Source: Macrostomum hystrix (taxonomy: Eukaryota > Platyhelminthes > Macrostomidae). From it: DNA of 64,000 nucleotides. The DNA is taken from positions 7,482,001 through 7,546,000 of the forward strand of contig CATNEN010000025.1 of assembly GCA_950097015.1 (NCBI GenBank), read 5' to 3'. How positions within the stretch are numbered: position 1 is the first letter of the stretch; the number at the start of each line of letters is the position of its first letter. Shown here piece after piece: positions 34,360 through 47,210 of this stretch. The position numbers and the translations under genes are program-made. The notes beneath the pieces are model-generated. The model was not told the DNA's origin and did no database searches. It saw only the letters and a list, made by a program, of their open reading frames with translations.

Positions 34360-35140
34360 TTTAAGACATCTAGATCTAACATCTCAGACATCTAGATCTA
34401 ACATCTCAGACATCTAGATCTCACATCTCAGACATCTAGATCTAACATCTCAGACATCTAGATCTAACATCTTAGACATCTAGATCTAACATCTCAGACA
34501 TCTAGATCTCACATCTCAGACATCTAGATCTCACATCTCAGACATCTAGATCTCACATCTCAGACATCTAGATCTCACATATCAGACATCTAGATCTCAC
34601 ATCTCAGACATCTAGATCTAACATCTCAGACATCTAGATCTAACATCTCAGATATCTAGATCTAACATCTCAGATATCTAGATCTCACATCTCAGACATC
34701 TAGATCTAACATATCAGACATCTAGATCTCACATCTCAGACATCTAGATCTAACATCTCAGACATCTAGATCTAACATCTCGGACATCTAGATCTAACAT
34801 CTCAGACATCTAGATCTAACATCTCGGACATCTAGATCTAACATCTAAGACATCTAGATCTAACATCTCAGACATCTAGATCTAACATCTCAGACATCTA
34901 GATCTCACATCTCAGACATCTAGATCTCACATCTCAGACATCTAGATCTAACATCTCAGACATCTAGATCTCACATCTCAGACATCTAGATCTAACAAAT
35001 CAGACATCTAGATCTCACATCTCAGACATCTAGATCTAACATCTCAGACATCTAGATCTAACATCTCGGACATCTAGATCTCACATCTCAGACATCTAGA
35101 TCTAACATCTCTGACACCAAAGATCTAACATCTCGGACAA
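34360..35140. repeat. 22-nt palindrome-rich minisatellite
   Basis: About 35 copies of ACATCTAGATCTAACATCTC plus AG. ATCTAGAT and TAGATCTA are overlapping 8-bp palindromes in every unit; the A/C variant (CTAACATC or CTCACATC) is scattered irregularly. Confidence 0.96.
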
Positions 35141-35714
35141 TGATATTAATGAAACATGCTTCTGGGAAGAAATCATTTGGAATTTATCTTCTCCCCCCCA
35201 AACTCCGAACGAACTGGATTGGCTGGCTGGCCCGACCAACCAATGAGGATTCATCCTGGCTCCAATTGGGGGGAAGCGGACTCGAACTGTTTGTGTGACA
35301 TAGCCGCAATGGGAATGGAGTTGGACACTGGGATGAGAGTTTGGTGTGGGAGGTTGGGGTTGGCTGAGGCGACGATTGGAATGGAGACGTTGAGGGACAG
35401 TAGACAGCGGGGGCACCTCCAACGGAAATAAAATGGCAAGCAGATTTAGTCCAAGCCAGAAGCGCTATGGTACCTCCGCTGCCGGACTCAATTACAAAAA
35501 CTGCATTATGCTGTAAAACTTGAAATCTCTAGCTTTAGTCTATATTTATAAATTCGATTCATTCTGCTGAAAAATTAGTAGCGGAGCAAGCTATGTCGCT
35601 AGTTATGACAATGGAGACACTCAGATTCGCTGCTAACACTGAAGGTAAATCAACGACAGTCTGTTCTTTTTCTGTTGTTCTGTTGCGAATATTTTTTATT
35701 CGGCATATTTTTTA
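35141..35714. other. Unique spacer
   Basis: Slightly GC-richer 35180-35430 with open frames on both strands but no domain or splice logic. Confidence 0.35.
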
Positions 35715-36365
35715 GATATGGGATTGGGAAGATTTGGGATCAGGAATATTTGGGATCAGGAATATCTGGGATCAGGAATATCTGGGATCAGGAAGATTTG
35801 GGATCAGGAAGATTTTGGATTAGAAAGATTTGGGATCAGGAATATTTGTGATTGGGAAGATTTAGGATCATGAAGATTTGGGGTCAGCAAGATTTGGGAT
35901 CAGCAAGATTTGGAGTCAGCAAGATTTCGGATCAGGAAGATTTTGGATTAGGAAGATTTGGGATCAGGAAGATTTTGGATTAGGAAGATTTGGGATCAGC
36001 AAGATTTGGGATTGGGAAGATTTGGAATCAGTAAGATTTTGGATTGGGAATATTTGGGATCAGGAATATTTGGGATCAGGAATATTTGGGATCAGCAAGA
36101 TTTGGGATCAGCAAGATTTGGGATCAGCAAGATTTGGATCAGAAAGATTTTTGATTGGGAATATTTGGGATCAGGAAGATTTTTGATTGGGAATATTTGG
36201 GATCACGAATATTTGGGATTAGGAAGATTTTGGATATAGGAAGTTTTGGGATTGGAAGATTTGGAATCATGAAGATTTGGCATCAGGAAGATTTGGGATC
36301 AGCAAGATTTGGGATCGGGAAGATTTTGGATTGGGAAGATTTGAAATCGTAAAGGTTTGGAAGTA
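35715..36365. repeat. 16-nt minisatellite
   Basis: About 40 units of GGGATCAGGAAGATTT with TATTT, GCAAG and TTGGGA variants. Confidence 0.95.
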
Positions 36366-36855
36366 GGACGATTGAAAAATAATTATTAGGAGTTTTTAGG
36401 AGTTTTTAGGCTTTTATTACTTTGTCATTTCATTTAAATGTATAGATGTCATTGTACTCTAGTAAAAATTGGCATTTTTAACACCCAGAATACTTGGGGA
36501 AAAAATCCCAAGCATATGCAGGCAATGGACGGCCAACTGCGGTATACGCTCAGTGCAAATACCGCTTGTCATCGGCATGATACACACACACACACACACA
36601 CACATGCAAGTGTACGAGTGGGAGAATTATACGGCTCCTATATTCCACTCCCTGGGATTTATGCTCCCCTTACGAGACCCCACACGTACACGGGTCTATA
36701 ATCTCCCAAGCATGGGATGTAGCAATTGTGACTAGGCTGAAAATGAGGGTCCTTGCCCTGAAGCCTTCTCAATTTGAGTTTCTCAGGGCAAACTGCACCG
36801 CTGCATGTGCTGGGAGAAAATTGTTTAATGATTCTATGGATTTTATAGAAAGATT
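36366..36855. other. Unique spacer with short (CA)n
   Basis: A (CA)10 run at 36583-36603; otherwise unique. The missing first exon of Islet could lie here or further upstream but was not identified. Confidence 0.4.
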
Positions 36856-37206
36856 GACACCTGTGACCCATGGGTGGGATTGGAATGTTAAACACCTGTG
36901 ACCCATGGGTGGGATTGGGATGTTAAACACCTGTGACCCATGGGTGGGATTGGGATGTTAAACACCTGTGACCCATGGGTGGGATTGGGATGTTAAACAC
37001 CTGTGACCCATGGGTGGGATTGGGATGTTAAACACCTGTGACCCATGGGTGGGATTGGGATGTTAAACACCTGTGACCCATGGGTGGGATTGGGATGTTA
37101 AACACCTGTGACCCATGGGTGGGATTGGGATGTTAAACACCTGTGACCCATGGGTGGGATTGGGAAGTTAAACACCTGTGACCCATGGGTGGGATTGGGA
37201 TGTTAA
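36856..37206. repeat. 35-nt array immediately upstream of the Islet LIM1 exon
   Basis: Ten nearly identical copies. The unit contains ACACCTGTGACCCATGGGTG (E-box-like CACCTG plus the 10-bp palindrome ACCCATGGGT) and GGATTGGGATGTTAA. The array ends 30 nt before the exon. Confidence 0.97.
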
Positions 37207-37236
37207 ACTCAGATATGCTCAAATGAATTATTGCAG

Positions 37237-37483
37237 AGCAGTCGCAGCTTCTGTCAGCGCCGCAGCCGCCTCTGCCGCAGTGCGCAGCTCCCGGCTTTGC
37301 AGAGTTTTCCCTGTGCGTTGGCTGCGGCGGAGCAATCACAGATCCCTACATCCTGCGGGTGCAGCCTGACTTGGAGTGGCACGCCAGCTGCCTGAAATGC
37401 GTAGAGTGCTCAGCTGAGCTCAACCAATCTCGCACCTGCTATGTTCGCAATGGGAAACCATACTGCAAGGCTGACTATTGCAG
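37237..37483 (+). CDS. isl: Islet LIM-homeodomain factor: LIM1 exon
   Basis: The exon follows acceptor GAATTATTGCAG; an in-frame TGA just upstream shows it is not the first coding exon. After a Pro/Gln-rich lead it encodes LIM1: CVGC, then [10 protein letters not shown], then YCKAD, the complete zinc ligand set C2-HC and C2-CD. LCVGCGxxIxDxYILRV and DLEWHAxCLKCxEC are specific to Islet. It ends at DYC plus AG, donor GTGAGC (37484). Islet factors are nuclear and specify motor neurons and endocrine and other cell types; the LIM domains bind LDB/Chip cofactors. Four exons are seen here (37237-51514). The first exon with the ATG is not found. Confidence 0.95.
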
Positions 37484-37506
37484 GTGAGCTCATTTTGCTG
37501 CATTAT

Positions 37507-37735
37507 CTTCTATTCTATTCTATTCTATTCTATTCTATTCTATTCTTCTCTATTCTATTCTATTCTATTCTATTCTATTCTATTATATTCTATTCTATTC
37601 TATTCTTCTCTATTCTATTCTATTCTACTCTATTCTATTCCATTCTGTTCTATTCTATTCTATTCTATTCTATTCTACTCTATTATGTTCTATTTCATTC
37701 TATTCTATTCTATTATGTTCTATTCTGTTCCATTC
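37507..37735. repeat. (ATTCT)n pentanucleotide array in Islet intron 1
   Basis: About 45 pentamers with scattered interruptions, starting about 23 nt after the 5' splice site. Confidence 0.97.
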
Positions 37736-38595
37736 TGCTTCGGATTTTGTCTTCAAAAGTTCCCCATAAAATATTCATACTTTACTTAGTGTCATTAGTA
37801 CTTTCAATTATTTTCAAACATTCTCCTGAAAGGGCAGCAATGGGCGATACTGAGCAGTTTCATGAAATACTTTAATAAATATTCACTATTGATATTCATA
37901 CGGAGCAATGGGCAATTATCATATCTGTGAACAGTGAAGTTTGAGTCATTTTTGCAGCCGGTGTTAACCCCAGCGTGGCATGGCAGTGACTGCCACAGCT
38001 CCGGTAACCAACTCAACACTGAACTGCAAAAAATGCATACGCCTTCACCCCAAATCCTTCTCTCTAATCCCTGGGGGGCAGGAGGGGAGCTTAGAAGCCC
38101 TCCCGACATGGCGTCCTTCTATCTATTCTCACAGTTGATGTTTTGGTTTCTTTATTAATAAAAAACAGAGTCAAACCGCTTGGCCGTAAATCGTATGGGC
38201 AGGAAGTGGCCATTGTTAGTTAGTTGACAATCGGCTAGCAGCTTCACTGCACACTCAAGGTGCGACAAATTTTTCCAATCCGCACCTTTCTCCCTCTTCC
38301 CCTCTATTTTCTCCTCTCGCTCTCTGTCTCGAAAAGTTTCCGCCCCTCGTTTTTTTTCGTGACGAAAGGGAGGGAGCTTTTTGCACGGCAGGCTTGCGTG
38401 CGCTACGGCATTGGGATTAAGGCTTAGCTTAAGGCTTATAGGGCCTGTTTGAGGCCAAAGATTACCAAAGAACAGTTAACAACTCTGGAGACAGATGAAG
38501 TTGCAAAAGCTGCCGGCTAAAGGGCTTAACAGAATTAGACAAAGGCTGACAAAGAGCCATGCTTAGGCATGGGAGTTTGGGAAAACTGTGTAACT
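37736..38595. other. Islet intron 1, unique part
   Basis: No exon recognised between the ATTCT array and the next array. Confidence 0.5.
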
Positions 38596-39145
38596 CGTGG
38601 GTCGAAGACAGATGAGAGATGAGACAGGGGAGAGATGAGACAGGAGAGAGATGAGACAGGAGAGAGATGAGACTGTAGAGAGATGAGACAGGAGAGAGAT
38701 GAGACTGTAGAGAGATGAGACACGGAGAGATGAGGCACGAGAGAGATGAGACAGGGAGATATGAGGCACGAGAGAGATAAGACAGGAGAGATATGAGACA
38801 GGAGAGAGATGAGACTGGAGAGAGATGAGACTGGAGAGATACGAGACAGGAGAGAGATGAGACTGGAGAGAGATGAGACACGGGAGAGATGAGACACGGG
38901 AGAGATGAGACTGGAGAGAGATGACACTGGAGAGAGACGAGACAGGAGAGAGATGAGACTGGAGAGAGATGAGACACGGGAGAGATGAGACACGGAGAGA
39001 TGAGGCACGAGAGAGATGAGACAGGGAGATATGAGGCACGAGAGAGATGAGACAGGAGAGATATGAGACAGGAGAGAGATGAGACTGGAGAGAGATGAGA
39101 CACGGGAGAGATGAGAAACCGGAGAGATGAGATAGACAAGGTATG
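38596..39145. repeat. 16-nt purine-rich minisatellite in Islet intron 1
   Basis: GAGACAGGAGAGAGAT and GAGACTGGAGAGAGAT units, about 33 copies, nearly all purine on the plus strand. Blocks of mixed variants recur about 270 nt apart (38715 and 38985). Confidence 0.95.
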
Positions 39146-40045
39146 AGACAGAAGAAAGATTATTCAGGGCAGAGGTGAGACACTGGGGAGATGAGACACA
39201 GCGAGCTGTCACATCGGAGTGAGAGAGAGAGAGTAGGTGTTGGTGGGGGCCAGGACAAGCCCGCGGGACTGGAGGTAGCCGAGCCCAGACCCAGCAAGCT
39301 GGTCTGAAAACATTTGGCCTTAGGTGAGGCTTCCAGCCCGCATGATGCGTGTCCCCCAGTCTTTGCCGTGCCCGGCATCCCTAGGTGGCGAAGCATTGTC
39401 GCACCTCCTGTATCTAGCATGATGACGAAGATAAAGGGAGACGCTGGGGCTGGGGAATAACACTGGAATTTAGCGAAGGGGATTATAGAGGCATTTACCC
39501 AATCCAGAATTGAGTTGTTTTTTTATATTTATAAATTTAGCATAGGCCCACCGGACCGCATAGAGAGAACCAGTCACTCAGTCACCCTCTTTGGTGCTGA
39601 TGCGGGCTTGCGGTCTGAGGGAGGAGGCTGAGAGGCAGGGTTGAGCAAATGGCAGGTGGATGACAGGTAGGTGAGAGAAAAAAAAACGCATAGCTGTCTG
39701 CCTGTATTATTACTGAATATTATACAGATATACGAGTATCTACTTATTTTTCAAAGGAAATTAATCAATGATTGAAATAGATGACACCGCTCGCGTCGCT
39801 GAGATTTTTCGCAATAAAAAATGCATAATAACAGAAAATCAATAACACACACTATTGATTGTTTTCAGCTCAGTAAATATTCAAATTTGAGGGCTATTTT
39901 GATTTCTAAGGAAAGACAATGTGCTGGTAAAATATATGCTTCAGTTTTACACTAAAAGGTCTTCTCTTGTAGTGATTTAAAAAATGGTTTAAGAAGATTC
40001 TAATGTTAGAACATTATTATACCGTAGGTATTTTAGAAAAATTAT
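39146..40045. other. Islet intron 1, unique part
   Basis: 39200-39450 is GC-rich; 39500-40000 is AT-rich. No exon recognised. Confidence 0.4.
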
Positions 40046-41735
40046 AGTTAGGGAAGATTCTAGTTTGAGAAGATTCTAGCTTGGAAAGATTCTAGTTTGG
40101 AAAGATTCTAGTTTGGAAAGATTCTAGTTTGGAAAGATTCTAGTTTGGAAAGATTCTAGTTTGGAAAGATTCTAGTTTGGAAAGATTCTAGTTTGAGTAG
40201 ATTCTAGTTTGGGGAAATTCTATTTCGGGAAGATTCTAGTTTGGGAAGATTCTAGTTTGAGAAGATTCTAGTTTGGGTAAATTCTATTTCGGGAAGATTC
40301 TAGTTTGGGAAGATTCTAGTTTGGGAAGATTCTAGTTTGGGGAAATTCTAGTTTGTGAAGATTCTAGTTTATGGAAGATTCTAGTTTATGGAAGATTCTA
40401 GTTTGGGGAAATTCTATTTTATGGAAGATTCTAGTTTATGGAAGATTCTAGTTTGGAAAGATTCTAGTTTGGAAAGATTCTAGTTTGGAAAGATTCTAGT
40501 TTGGAAAGATTCTAGTTTGAGTAGATTCTAGTTTGGGGAAATTCTATTTCGGGAAGATTCTAGTTTGGGAAGATTCTAGTTTGAGAAGATTCTAGTTTGG
40601 GTAAATTCTATTTCGGGAAGATTCTAGTTTGGGAAGATTCTAGTTTGGGAAGATTCTAGTTTGGGGAAATTCTAGTTTGTGAAGATTCTAGTTTATGGAA
40701 GATTCTAGTTTATGGAAGATTCTAGTTTGGGGAAATTCTATTTTATGGAAGATTCTAGTTTATGGAAGATTCTAGTTTGGGAAGATTCTAGTTTGGGAAG
40801 ATTCTAGTTTGGGAAGATTCTAGTTTGGGGAAGTTCTATTTTATGGAAGATTCTAGTTTATGGAAGATTCTAGTTTGGGAAGATTCTAGTTTGGGAAGAC
40901 TCTAGTTTATGGAAGTTTCTATTTTGGGAAGATTCTAGTTTGGGAAGATTCTAGTTTGGAAAGATTCTAGTTTGGGGAAATTCTATTTTATGGAAGATTC
41001 TAGTTTATGGAAGATTCTAGTTTATGGAAGATTCTAGTTTGGGAAGATTCTAGTTTATGGAAGTTTCTATTTTGGGAAGATTCTAGTTTGGGAAGATTCT
41101 AGTTTGGAAAGATTCTAGTTTGGGGAAATTCTATTTTATGGAAGATTCTAGTTTATGGAAGATTCTAGTTTGAGAAGATTCTAGTTTGGGGAAATTCTAG
41201 TTTGTGAAGATTCTAGTTTATGGAAGATTCTAGTTTATGGAAGATTCTAGTTTGGGGAAATTCTATTTTATGGAAGATTCTAGTTTATGGAAGATTCTAG
41301 TTTGGGAAGATTCTAGTTTGGGAAGATTCTAGTTTGGGAAGATTCTAGTTTGGGGAAGTTCTATTTTATGGAAGATTCTAGTTTATGGAAGATTCTAGTT
41401 TGGGAAGATTCTAGTTTGGGAAGACTCTAGTTTATGGAAGTTTCTATTTTGGGAAGATTCTAGTTTGGGAAGATTCTAGTTTGGAAAGATTCTAGTTTGG
41501 GGAAATTCTATTTTATGGAAGATTCTAGTTTATGGAAGATTCTAGTTTATGGAAGATTCTAGTTTGGGAAGATTCTAGTTTATGGAAGTTTCTATTTTGG
41601 GAAGATTCTAGTTTGGGAAGATTCTAGTTTGGAAAGATTCTAGTTTGGGGAAATTCTATTTTATGGAAGATTCTAGTTTATAGAAGATTCTAGTTTATGG
41701 AAGATTCTAGTTTGGGAAGATTCTAGTTTTAAGAT
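40046..41735. repeat. 16-nt minisatellite at the 3' end of Islet intron 1
   Basis: About 100 units of GAAGATTCTAGTTTGG with TTATG, GGGGAAATTCTATTT and other variants. The rare GAAGACTCTAG occurs at 40895 and 41420, 525 nt apart with matching flanks, showing block duplication. The array ends about 70 nt before the LIM2 exon. Confidence 0.96.
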
Positions 41736-41803
41736 ATTATTTTTTGGAAGGTTGCAGTTTGAGAAGATTCGAAAAGTCTCCCCTTTCCTCCCTTATCTTG
41801 TAG

Positions 41804-42180
41804 ATTATTTGCCAGCCGTTGCGCAAAATGCGATGTGGCCTTCGGGCGCACCGAGCTGGTCATGCGGGCCCGGTCAAAAGCCTACCACCTGGATTGTTTC
41901 CGCTGCTGCGCCTGCGCAAAGCAGTTGCTGCCGGGTGAGCAATTTGCATTGCGAGGCGGTCGACTCTATTGTCGGTCGGATTTTGTCGTTGCCGCGGCTG
42001 CGGCGGCTGACCGATCGCTGGGCGACTCCCTCGTTGATGACACGGACGGGGAACTGAACAATTTCGGACACAGAAAACTCCTAGGCCTGAGCAGCAGCAG
42101 CAGCTGCTGCAACAACAATAACAACAATAGCTGCAGCAGTAACAATAACATCAACGACTTTGAGGGAGACAGCGGAGACG
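41804..42180 (+). CDS. isl: Islet: LIM2 exon
   Basis: Acceptor CCCTTATCTTGTAG. The split codon AG|A gives DYCR|LFASRCAKC. LIM2 has CAKC, HLDC-FRC-CAC and YCRSD, with FVMRARSKxYHxxCFRC-type residues typical of Islet. A Ser/Asn-rich low-complexity linker follows (runs of S and N from AGC and AAC codons). It ends GGAGACG at donor GTGAGA (42181), phase 1. Confidence 0.94.
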
Positions 42181-42211
42181 GTGAGACGAGCTGGGGTGTT
42201 TCTGGAGACCG

Positions 42212-45200
42212 GTAGACTCATAGATTAAGGGACTGGTAGACTCATAGATTAAGGGACTGGTAGACTCATAGATTAAGGGACTGGTAGACTCTTAGATTAG
42301 GAGACTTGTAGATTCTTAGATTAGGAGACTTGTAGAATCATAGATTAGGAGACTGACTGGTAGACTCTTAGATTAGGAGACTGACTGGTAGACTCTTAGA
42401 TTAGGAGACTTGTAGATTCTTAGATTAGGAGACTTGTAGAATCATAGATTAGGAGACTGACTGGTAGACTCTTAGATTAGGAGACTTGTAGAATCATAGA
42501 TTAGGAGACTGACTGGTAGACTCTTAGATTAGGAGACTTGTAGATTCTTAGATTAGGAGACTTGTAGAATCATAGATTAGGAGACTGACTGGTAGACTCT
42601 TAGATTAGGAGACTTGTAGAATCATAGATGGTAGACTAATAGATTAAGGGACTGGTAGACTAATAGATTAAGGGACTGGTAGACTAATAGATTAAGGGAC
42701 TGGTAGACTAATAGATTAAGGGACTGGTAGACTAATAGATTAAGGGATTGGTAGACTCATAGATTAAGGGACTGGTAGACTTATAGATTAAGGGATTGGT
42801 AGACTCATAGATTAAGGGATTGGTAGACTCATAGATTAAGGGACTGGTAGACTCATAGATTAAGGGATTGGTAGACTCATAGATTAAGGGATTGGTAGAC
42901 TCATAGATTAAGGGATTGGTAGACTCATAGATTAAGGGACTGGTAGACTCATAGATTAAGGGACTGGTAGACTAATAGATTAAGGGACTGGTAGACTCAT
43001 CGATTAAGGGACTGGTAGACTAATAGATTAAGGGATTGGTAGACTCATAGATTAAGGGACTGGTAGACTCATAGATTAAGGGATTGGTAGACTCATAGAT
43101 TAAGGGACTGGTAGACTCATAGATTAAGGGACTGGTAGACTCATAGATTAAGGGACTGGTAGACTCATAGATTAAGGGACTGGTAGACTCATAGATTAAG
43201 GGACTGGTAGACTAATAGATTAAGGGACTGGTAGACTCATAGATTAAGGGACTGGTAGACTCATAGATTAAGGGACTGGTAGACTTATAGATTAAGGGAC
43301 TGGTAGACTCATAGATTAAGGGACTGGTAGACTCATAGATTAAGGGACTGGTAGACTCATAGATTAAGGGACTGGTAGACTCATAGATTAAGGGACTGGT
43401 AGACTCATAGATTAAGGGACTGGTAGACTCATAGATTAAGGGACTGGTAGACTCATAGATTAAGGGACTGGTAGACTCATAGATTAAGGGACTGGTAGAC
43501 TCTTAGATTAGGAGACTGACTGGTAGACTCTTAGATTAGAAGACTGACTGGTAGACTCTTAGATTAGGAGACTGATTGGTAGACTCTTAGATTAGGAGAC
43601 TGACTGGTAGACTCTTAGATTAGGAGACTAGTATAATCATAGATTAGGAGACTGACTGGTAGACTCTTAGATTAGAAGACTGACTGGTAGACTCTTAGAT
43701 TAGGAGACTGACTGGTAGACTCTTAGATTAGGAGACTAGTATAATCATAGATTAGGAGACTGACTGGTAGACTCTTAGATTAGGAGACTTGTAGATTCTT
43801 AGATTAGGAGACTTGTAGAATCATAGATTAGGAGACTGACTGGTAGACTCTTAGATTAGGAGACTAGTATAATCATAGATTAGGAGACTGACTGGTAGAC
43901 TCTTAGATTAGGAGACTTGTAGATTCTTAGATTAGGAGACTTGTAGAATCATAGATTAGGAGACTGACTGGTAGACTCTTAGATTAGGAGACTTGTAGAA
44001 TCATAGATTAGGAGACTGACTGGTAGACTCTTAGATTAGGAGACTTGTAGAATCATAGATTAGGAGACTGACTGGTAGACTCTTAGATTAGGAGACTTGT
44101 AGAATCATAGATTAGGAGACTGACTGGTAGACTCTTAGATTAGGAGACTTGTAGAATCATAGATTAGGAGACTGACTGGTAGACTCTTAGATTAGGAGAC
44201 TTGTAGAATCATAGATGGTAGACTCATAGATTAAGGGACTGGTAGACTCATAGATTAAGGGACTGGTAGACTCATAGATTAAGGGACTGGTAGACTCATA
44301 GATTAAGGGACTGGTAGACTCTTAGATTAGGAGACTGACTGGTAGACTCTTAGATTAGAAGACTGACTGGTAGACTCTTAGATTAGGAGACTGATTGGTA
44401 GACTCTTAGATTAGGAGACTGACTGGTAGACTCTTAGATTAGGAGACTAGTATAATCATAGATTAGGAGACTGACTGGTAGACTCTTAGATTAGAAGACT
44501 GACTGGTAGACTCTTAGATTAGGAGACTGACTGGTAGACTCTTAGATTAGGAGACTAGTATAATCATAGATTAGGAGACTGACTGGTAGACTCTTAGATT
44601 AGGAGACTTGTAGAATCATAGATTAGGAGACTGACTGGTAGACTCTTAGATTAGGAGACTTGTAGAATCATAGATTAGGAGACTGACTGGTAGACTCTTA
44701 GATTAGGAGACTTGTAGAATCATAGATGGTAGACTCATAGATTAAGGGACTGGTAGACTCATAGATTAAGGGACTGGTAGACTCATAGATTAAGGGATTG
44801 GTAGACTCATAGATTAAGGGACTGGTAGACTCATAGATTAAGGGACTGGTAGACTCATAGATTAAGGGACTGGTAGACTAATAGATTAAGGGACTGGTAG
44901 ACTAATAGATTAAGGGATTGGTAGACTCATAGATTAAGGGACTGGTAGACTAATAGATTAAGGGATTGGTAGACTCATAGATTAAGGGATTGGTAGACTC
45001 GTAGATTAAGGGACTGGTAGACTAATAGATTAAGGGATTGGTAGACTCATAGATTAAGGGATTGGTAGACTCATAGATTAAGGGATTGGTAGACTCATAG
45101 ATTAAGGGACTGGTAGACTCATAGATTAAGGGACTGGTAGACTAATAGATTAAGGGACTGGTAGACTAATAGATTAAGGGACTGGTAGACTAATAGATTA

Positions 45201-45280
45201 AGGGACTGGTAGACTCATAGATTAAGGGACTGGTAGACTCATAGATTAAAGGACTGGTAGACTCATAGATTAGGAGACTC
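42212..45280. repeat. 24/29-nt compound minisatellite in Islet intron 2
   Basis: About 3.1 kb. Units such as ACTCATAGATTAAGGGACTG plus GTAG alternate in long blocks with ACTCTTAGATTAGGAGACTG-type units. The block junction AATCATAGATGGTAGACT occurs at 42620, 44211 and 44720, showing several block duplications. The array starts about 31 nt after the 5' splice site. Confidence 0.96.
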
Positions 45281-45787
45281 ATAGATGCATAGACTGCTAG
45301 ACACTGAGAAAAAACATTTTTACTAACATTTTTTACGGCAAAATTCAGATTAAGACAGGGAAAGTAGAGCTAAAGAGGTATAGGAAGAGAAAATAGATGC
45401 ACAGCTGGGCATACATCTAGGCAGAAATCAATCACTGCATACTTCTAGGGGAAAAACACCCGCCCTAATATTTGATTGAGCATTTGTCGCCAATCAAAGA
45501 TTGACTCGTCTCACTAGGGTCGCATTGGAATCCAAGGCAAGGGTATGGGCTTGTTTGCCCAGCACAAACAGGACAAGCAAAGATTCTGGGTGACGTTTGT
45601 CAACTTTTTCTTTTGCTCATTGTCGTACGGCCAATTTATTAATTATTAATTCATTGCCTACCATTTCCTTGGCCTAATACCACTCGTATGAGGGTCAATT
45701 TATTCAAGTTTGCGTAGGTTCACAATTTGTTCAGTCGGTCTGTGCTGAAAACAAATAACATACCAATCAAATATTGGAGTATCATAA
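45281..45787. other. Islet intron 2, unique part
   Basis: No exon recognised. Confidence 0.45.
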
Positions 45788-46458
45788 CTGTGACAGTGCG
45801 GGGTGATTTACAGCCTACTGTGACAGTGCGGGGTGATTTACAGCCTACTGTGACAGTGCGGGGTGATTTACAGCCTACTGTGACAGTGCGGGGTGATTTA
45901 CAGCCTACTGTGACAGTGTGGGGTGATTTACAGCCTACTGTGACAGTGCGGGGTGATTTACAGCCTACTGTGACAGTGTGGGGTGATTTACAGCCTACTG
46001 TGACAGTTAGGGGGCCTACTGCGACAGTTAGGGGTCAGTTACAGCTTAGTGGGACAGTGTGGGTGGTCAGTTACAGCTTAGTGGGACAGTTTGGGGGGTC
46101 AGTTACAGCTTAGTGGGACAGTGTGGGGGGTCAGTTACAGCTTAGTGGGACAGTGTGGGGGTCAGTTACAGCTTAGTGGGACAGTGTGGGTGGTCAGTTA
46201 CAGCTTAGTGGGACAGTTTGGGGGGTCAGTTACAGCTTAGTGGGACAGTGTGGAGGTCAGTTACAGCATAGTGGGACAGTGTGGGGGTCAGTTACAGCTT
46301 AGTGGGACAGTGTGGGGGTCAGTTACAGCTTAGTGGGACAGTGTGGGGGTCAGTTACAGCTTAGTGGGACAGTGTGGGGGGTCAGTTACAGCCTACTGTG
46401 ACAGTTAGGGGTCAGTTACAGCTTAGTGGGACAGTGTGGGGGTCAGTTACAGCCTGCA
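45788..46458. repeat. 30-32-nt array in Islet intron 2
   Basis: Eight copies of CTGTGACAGTGCGGGGTGAT plus TTACAGCCTA, then about 14 copies of a related unit with GCTTAGTGGGACAGTGTGGG and GGTCAGTTACA. Confidence 0.94.
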
Positions 46459-47210
46459 CCGTGTGAATGCCATAATTAGTATCGCTGCCCAGCTTTAGAA
46501 TCCTGACGATCAGCAAACAATGCCCAGAAGTTTAGTGGAGTGATGATGTCAAAGTGTGGACGTAGGTATAATCTGCAATAACTGACCCTGGCACACAGCG
46601 GATCCCAGATCCCCAAAAGAGGAGAAGAACCAGACTGGCGGGCACCAGGTAGCAATGATTTTCCTAGTTTTTTATATTCTATTTTTTCGTGTATACCCGG
46701 CCTGTTTTCCGGCGTAATTTTTGGTTGATACAGATTTGCGAATGGCCAGTTAGCAAAAGCTTCCTTCCAATCCCTCCCAGCGAAGATAGAATGGGGGACA
46801 GAAAGTTGGCTGTCTGTGGAGTTTGGCCACAGAAAATGAACTAAAATGGTCTTTATGCGTGCCGGAAGTGGACCAGCCGATGGCTTTTGGGTCATTGGGG
46901 TTGGCGATGGAGGCCATTTTCTGGGAGGGGCTGAAAGAATCACTGGGGGGGGGTAAATGAATAGCCTCTGGCTGAATGTTAACAAATCAGTGCTCTGCAG
47001 ACATTTGGGGTTGAATAACGAAATCGGATTGTAAAGCTGGATTAATCTAATTAAAATTGAATGCCTTGGGACATATGTATTTCGCCAAAAATACAATTAT
47101 GCGAGTATATCTCACGATATCAGAGACTGTAGACAATATCTAAACTGTTAACAAGCAAAAAACTCCCTAAAATGCTTAAAATTGCTACCAAAAAAAAACA
47201 TAAATCTACC
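46459..47210. other. Islet intron 2, unique part
   Basis: A 206-codon minus-strand frame (46476-47096) lacks domains or helpful splice sites and is probably chance. Confidence 0.4.

Noticed and set aside
46476-47096. 206-codon minus-strand frame in Islet intron 2
   Set aside because: No recognisable domain or splice logic; lies within the intron of a well-supported gene.
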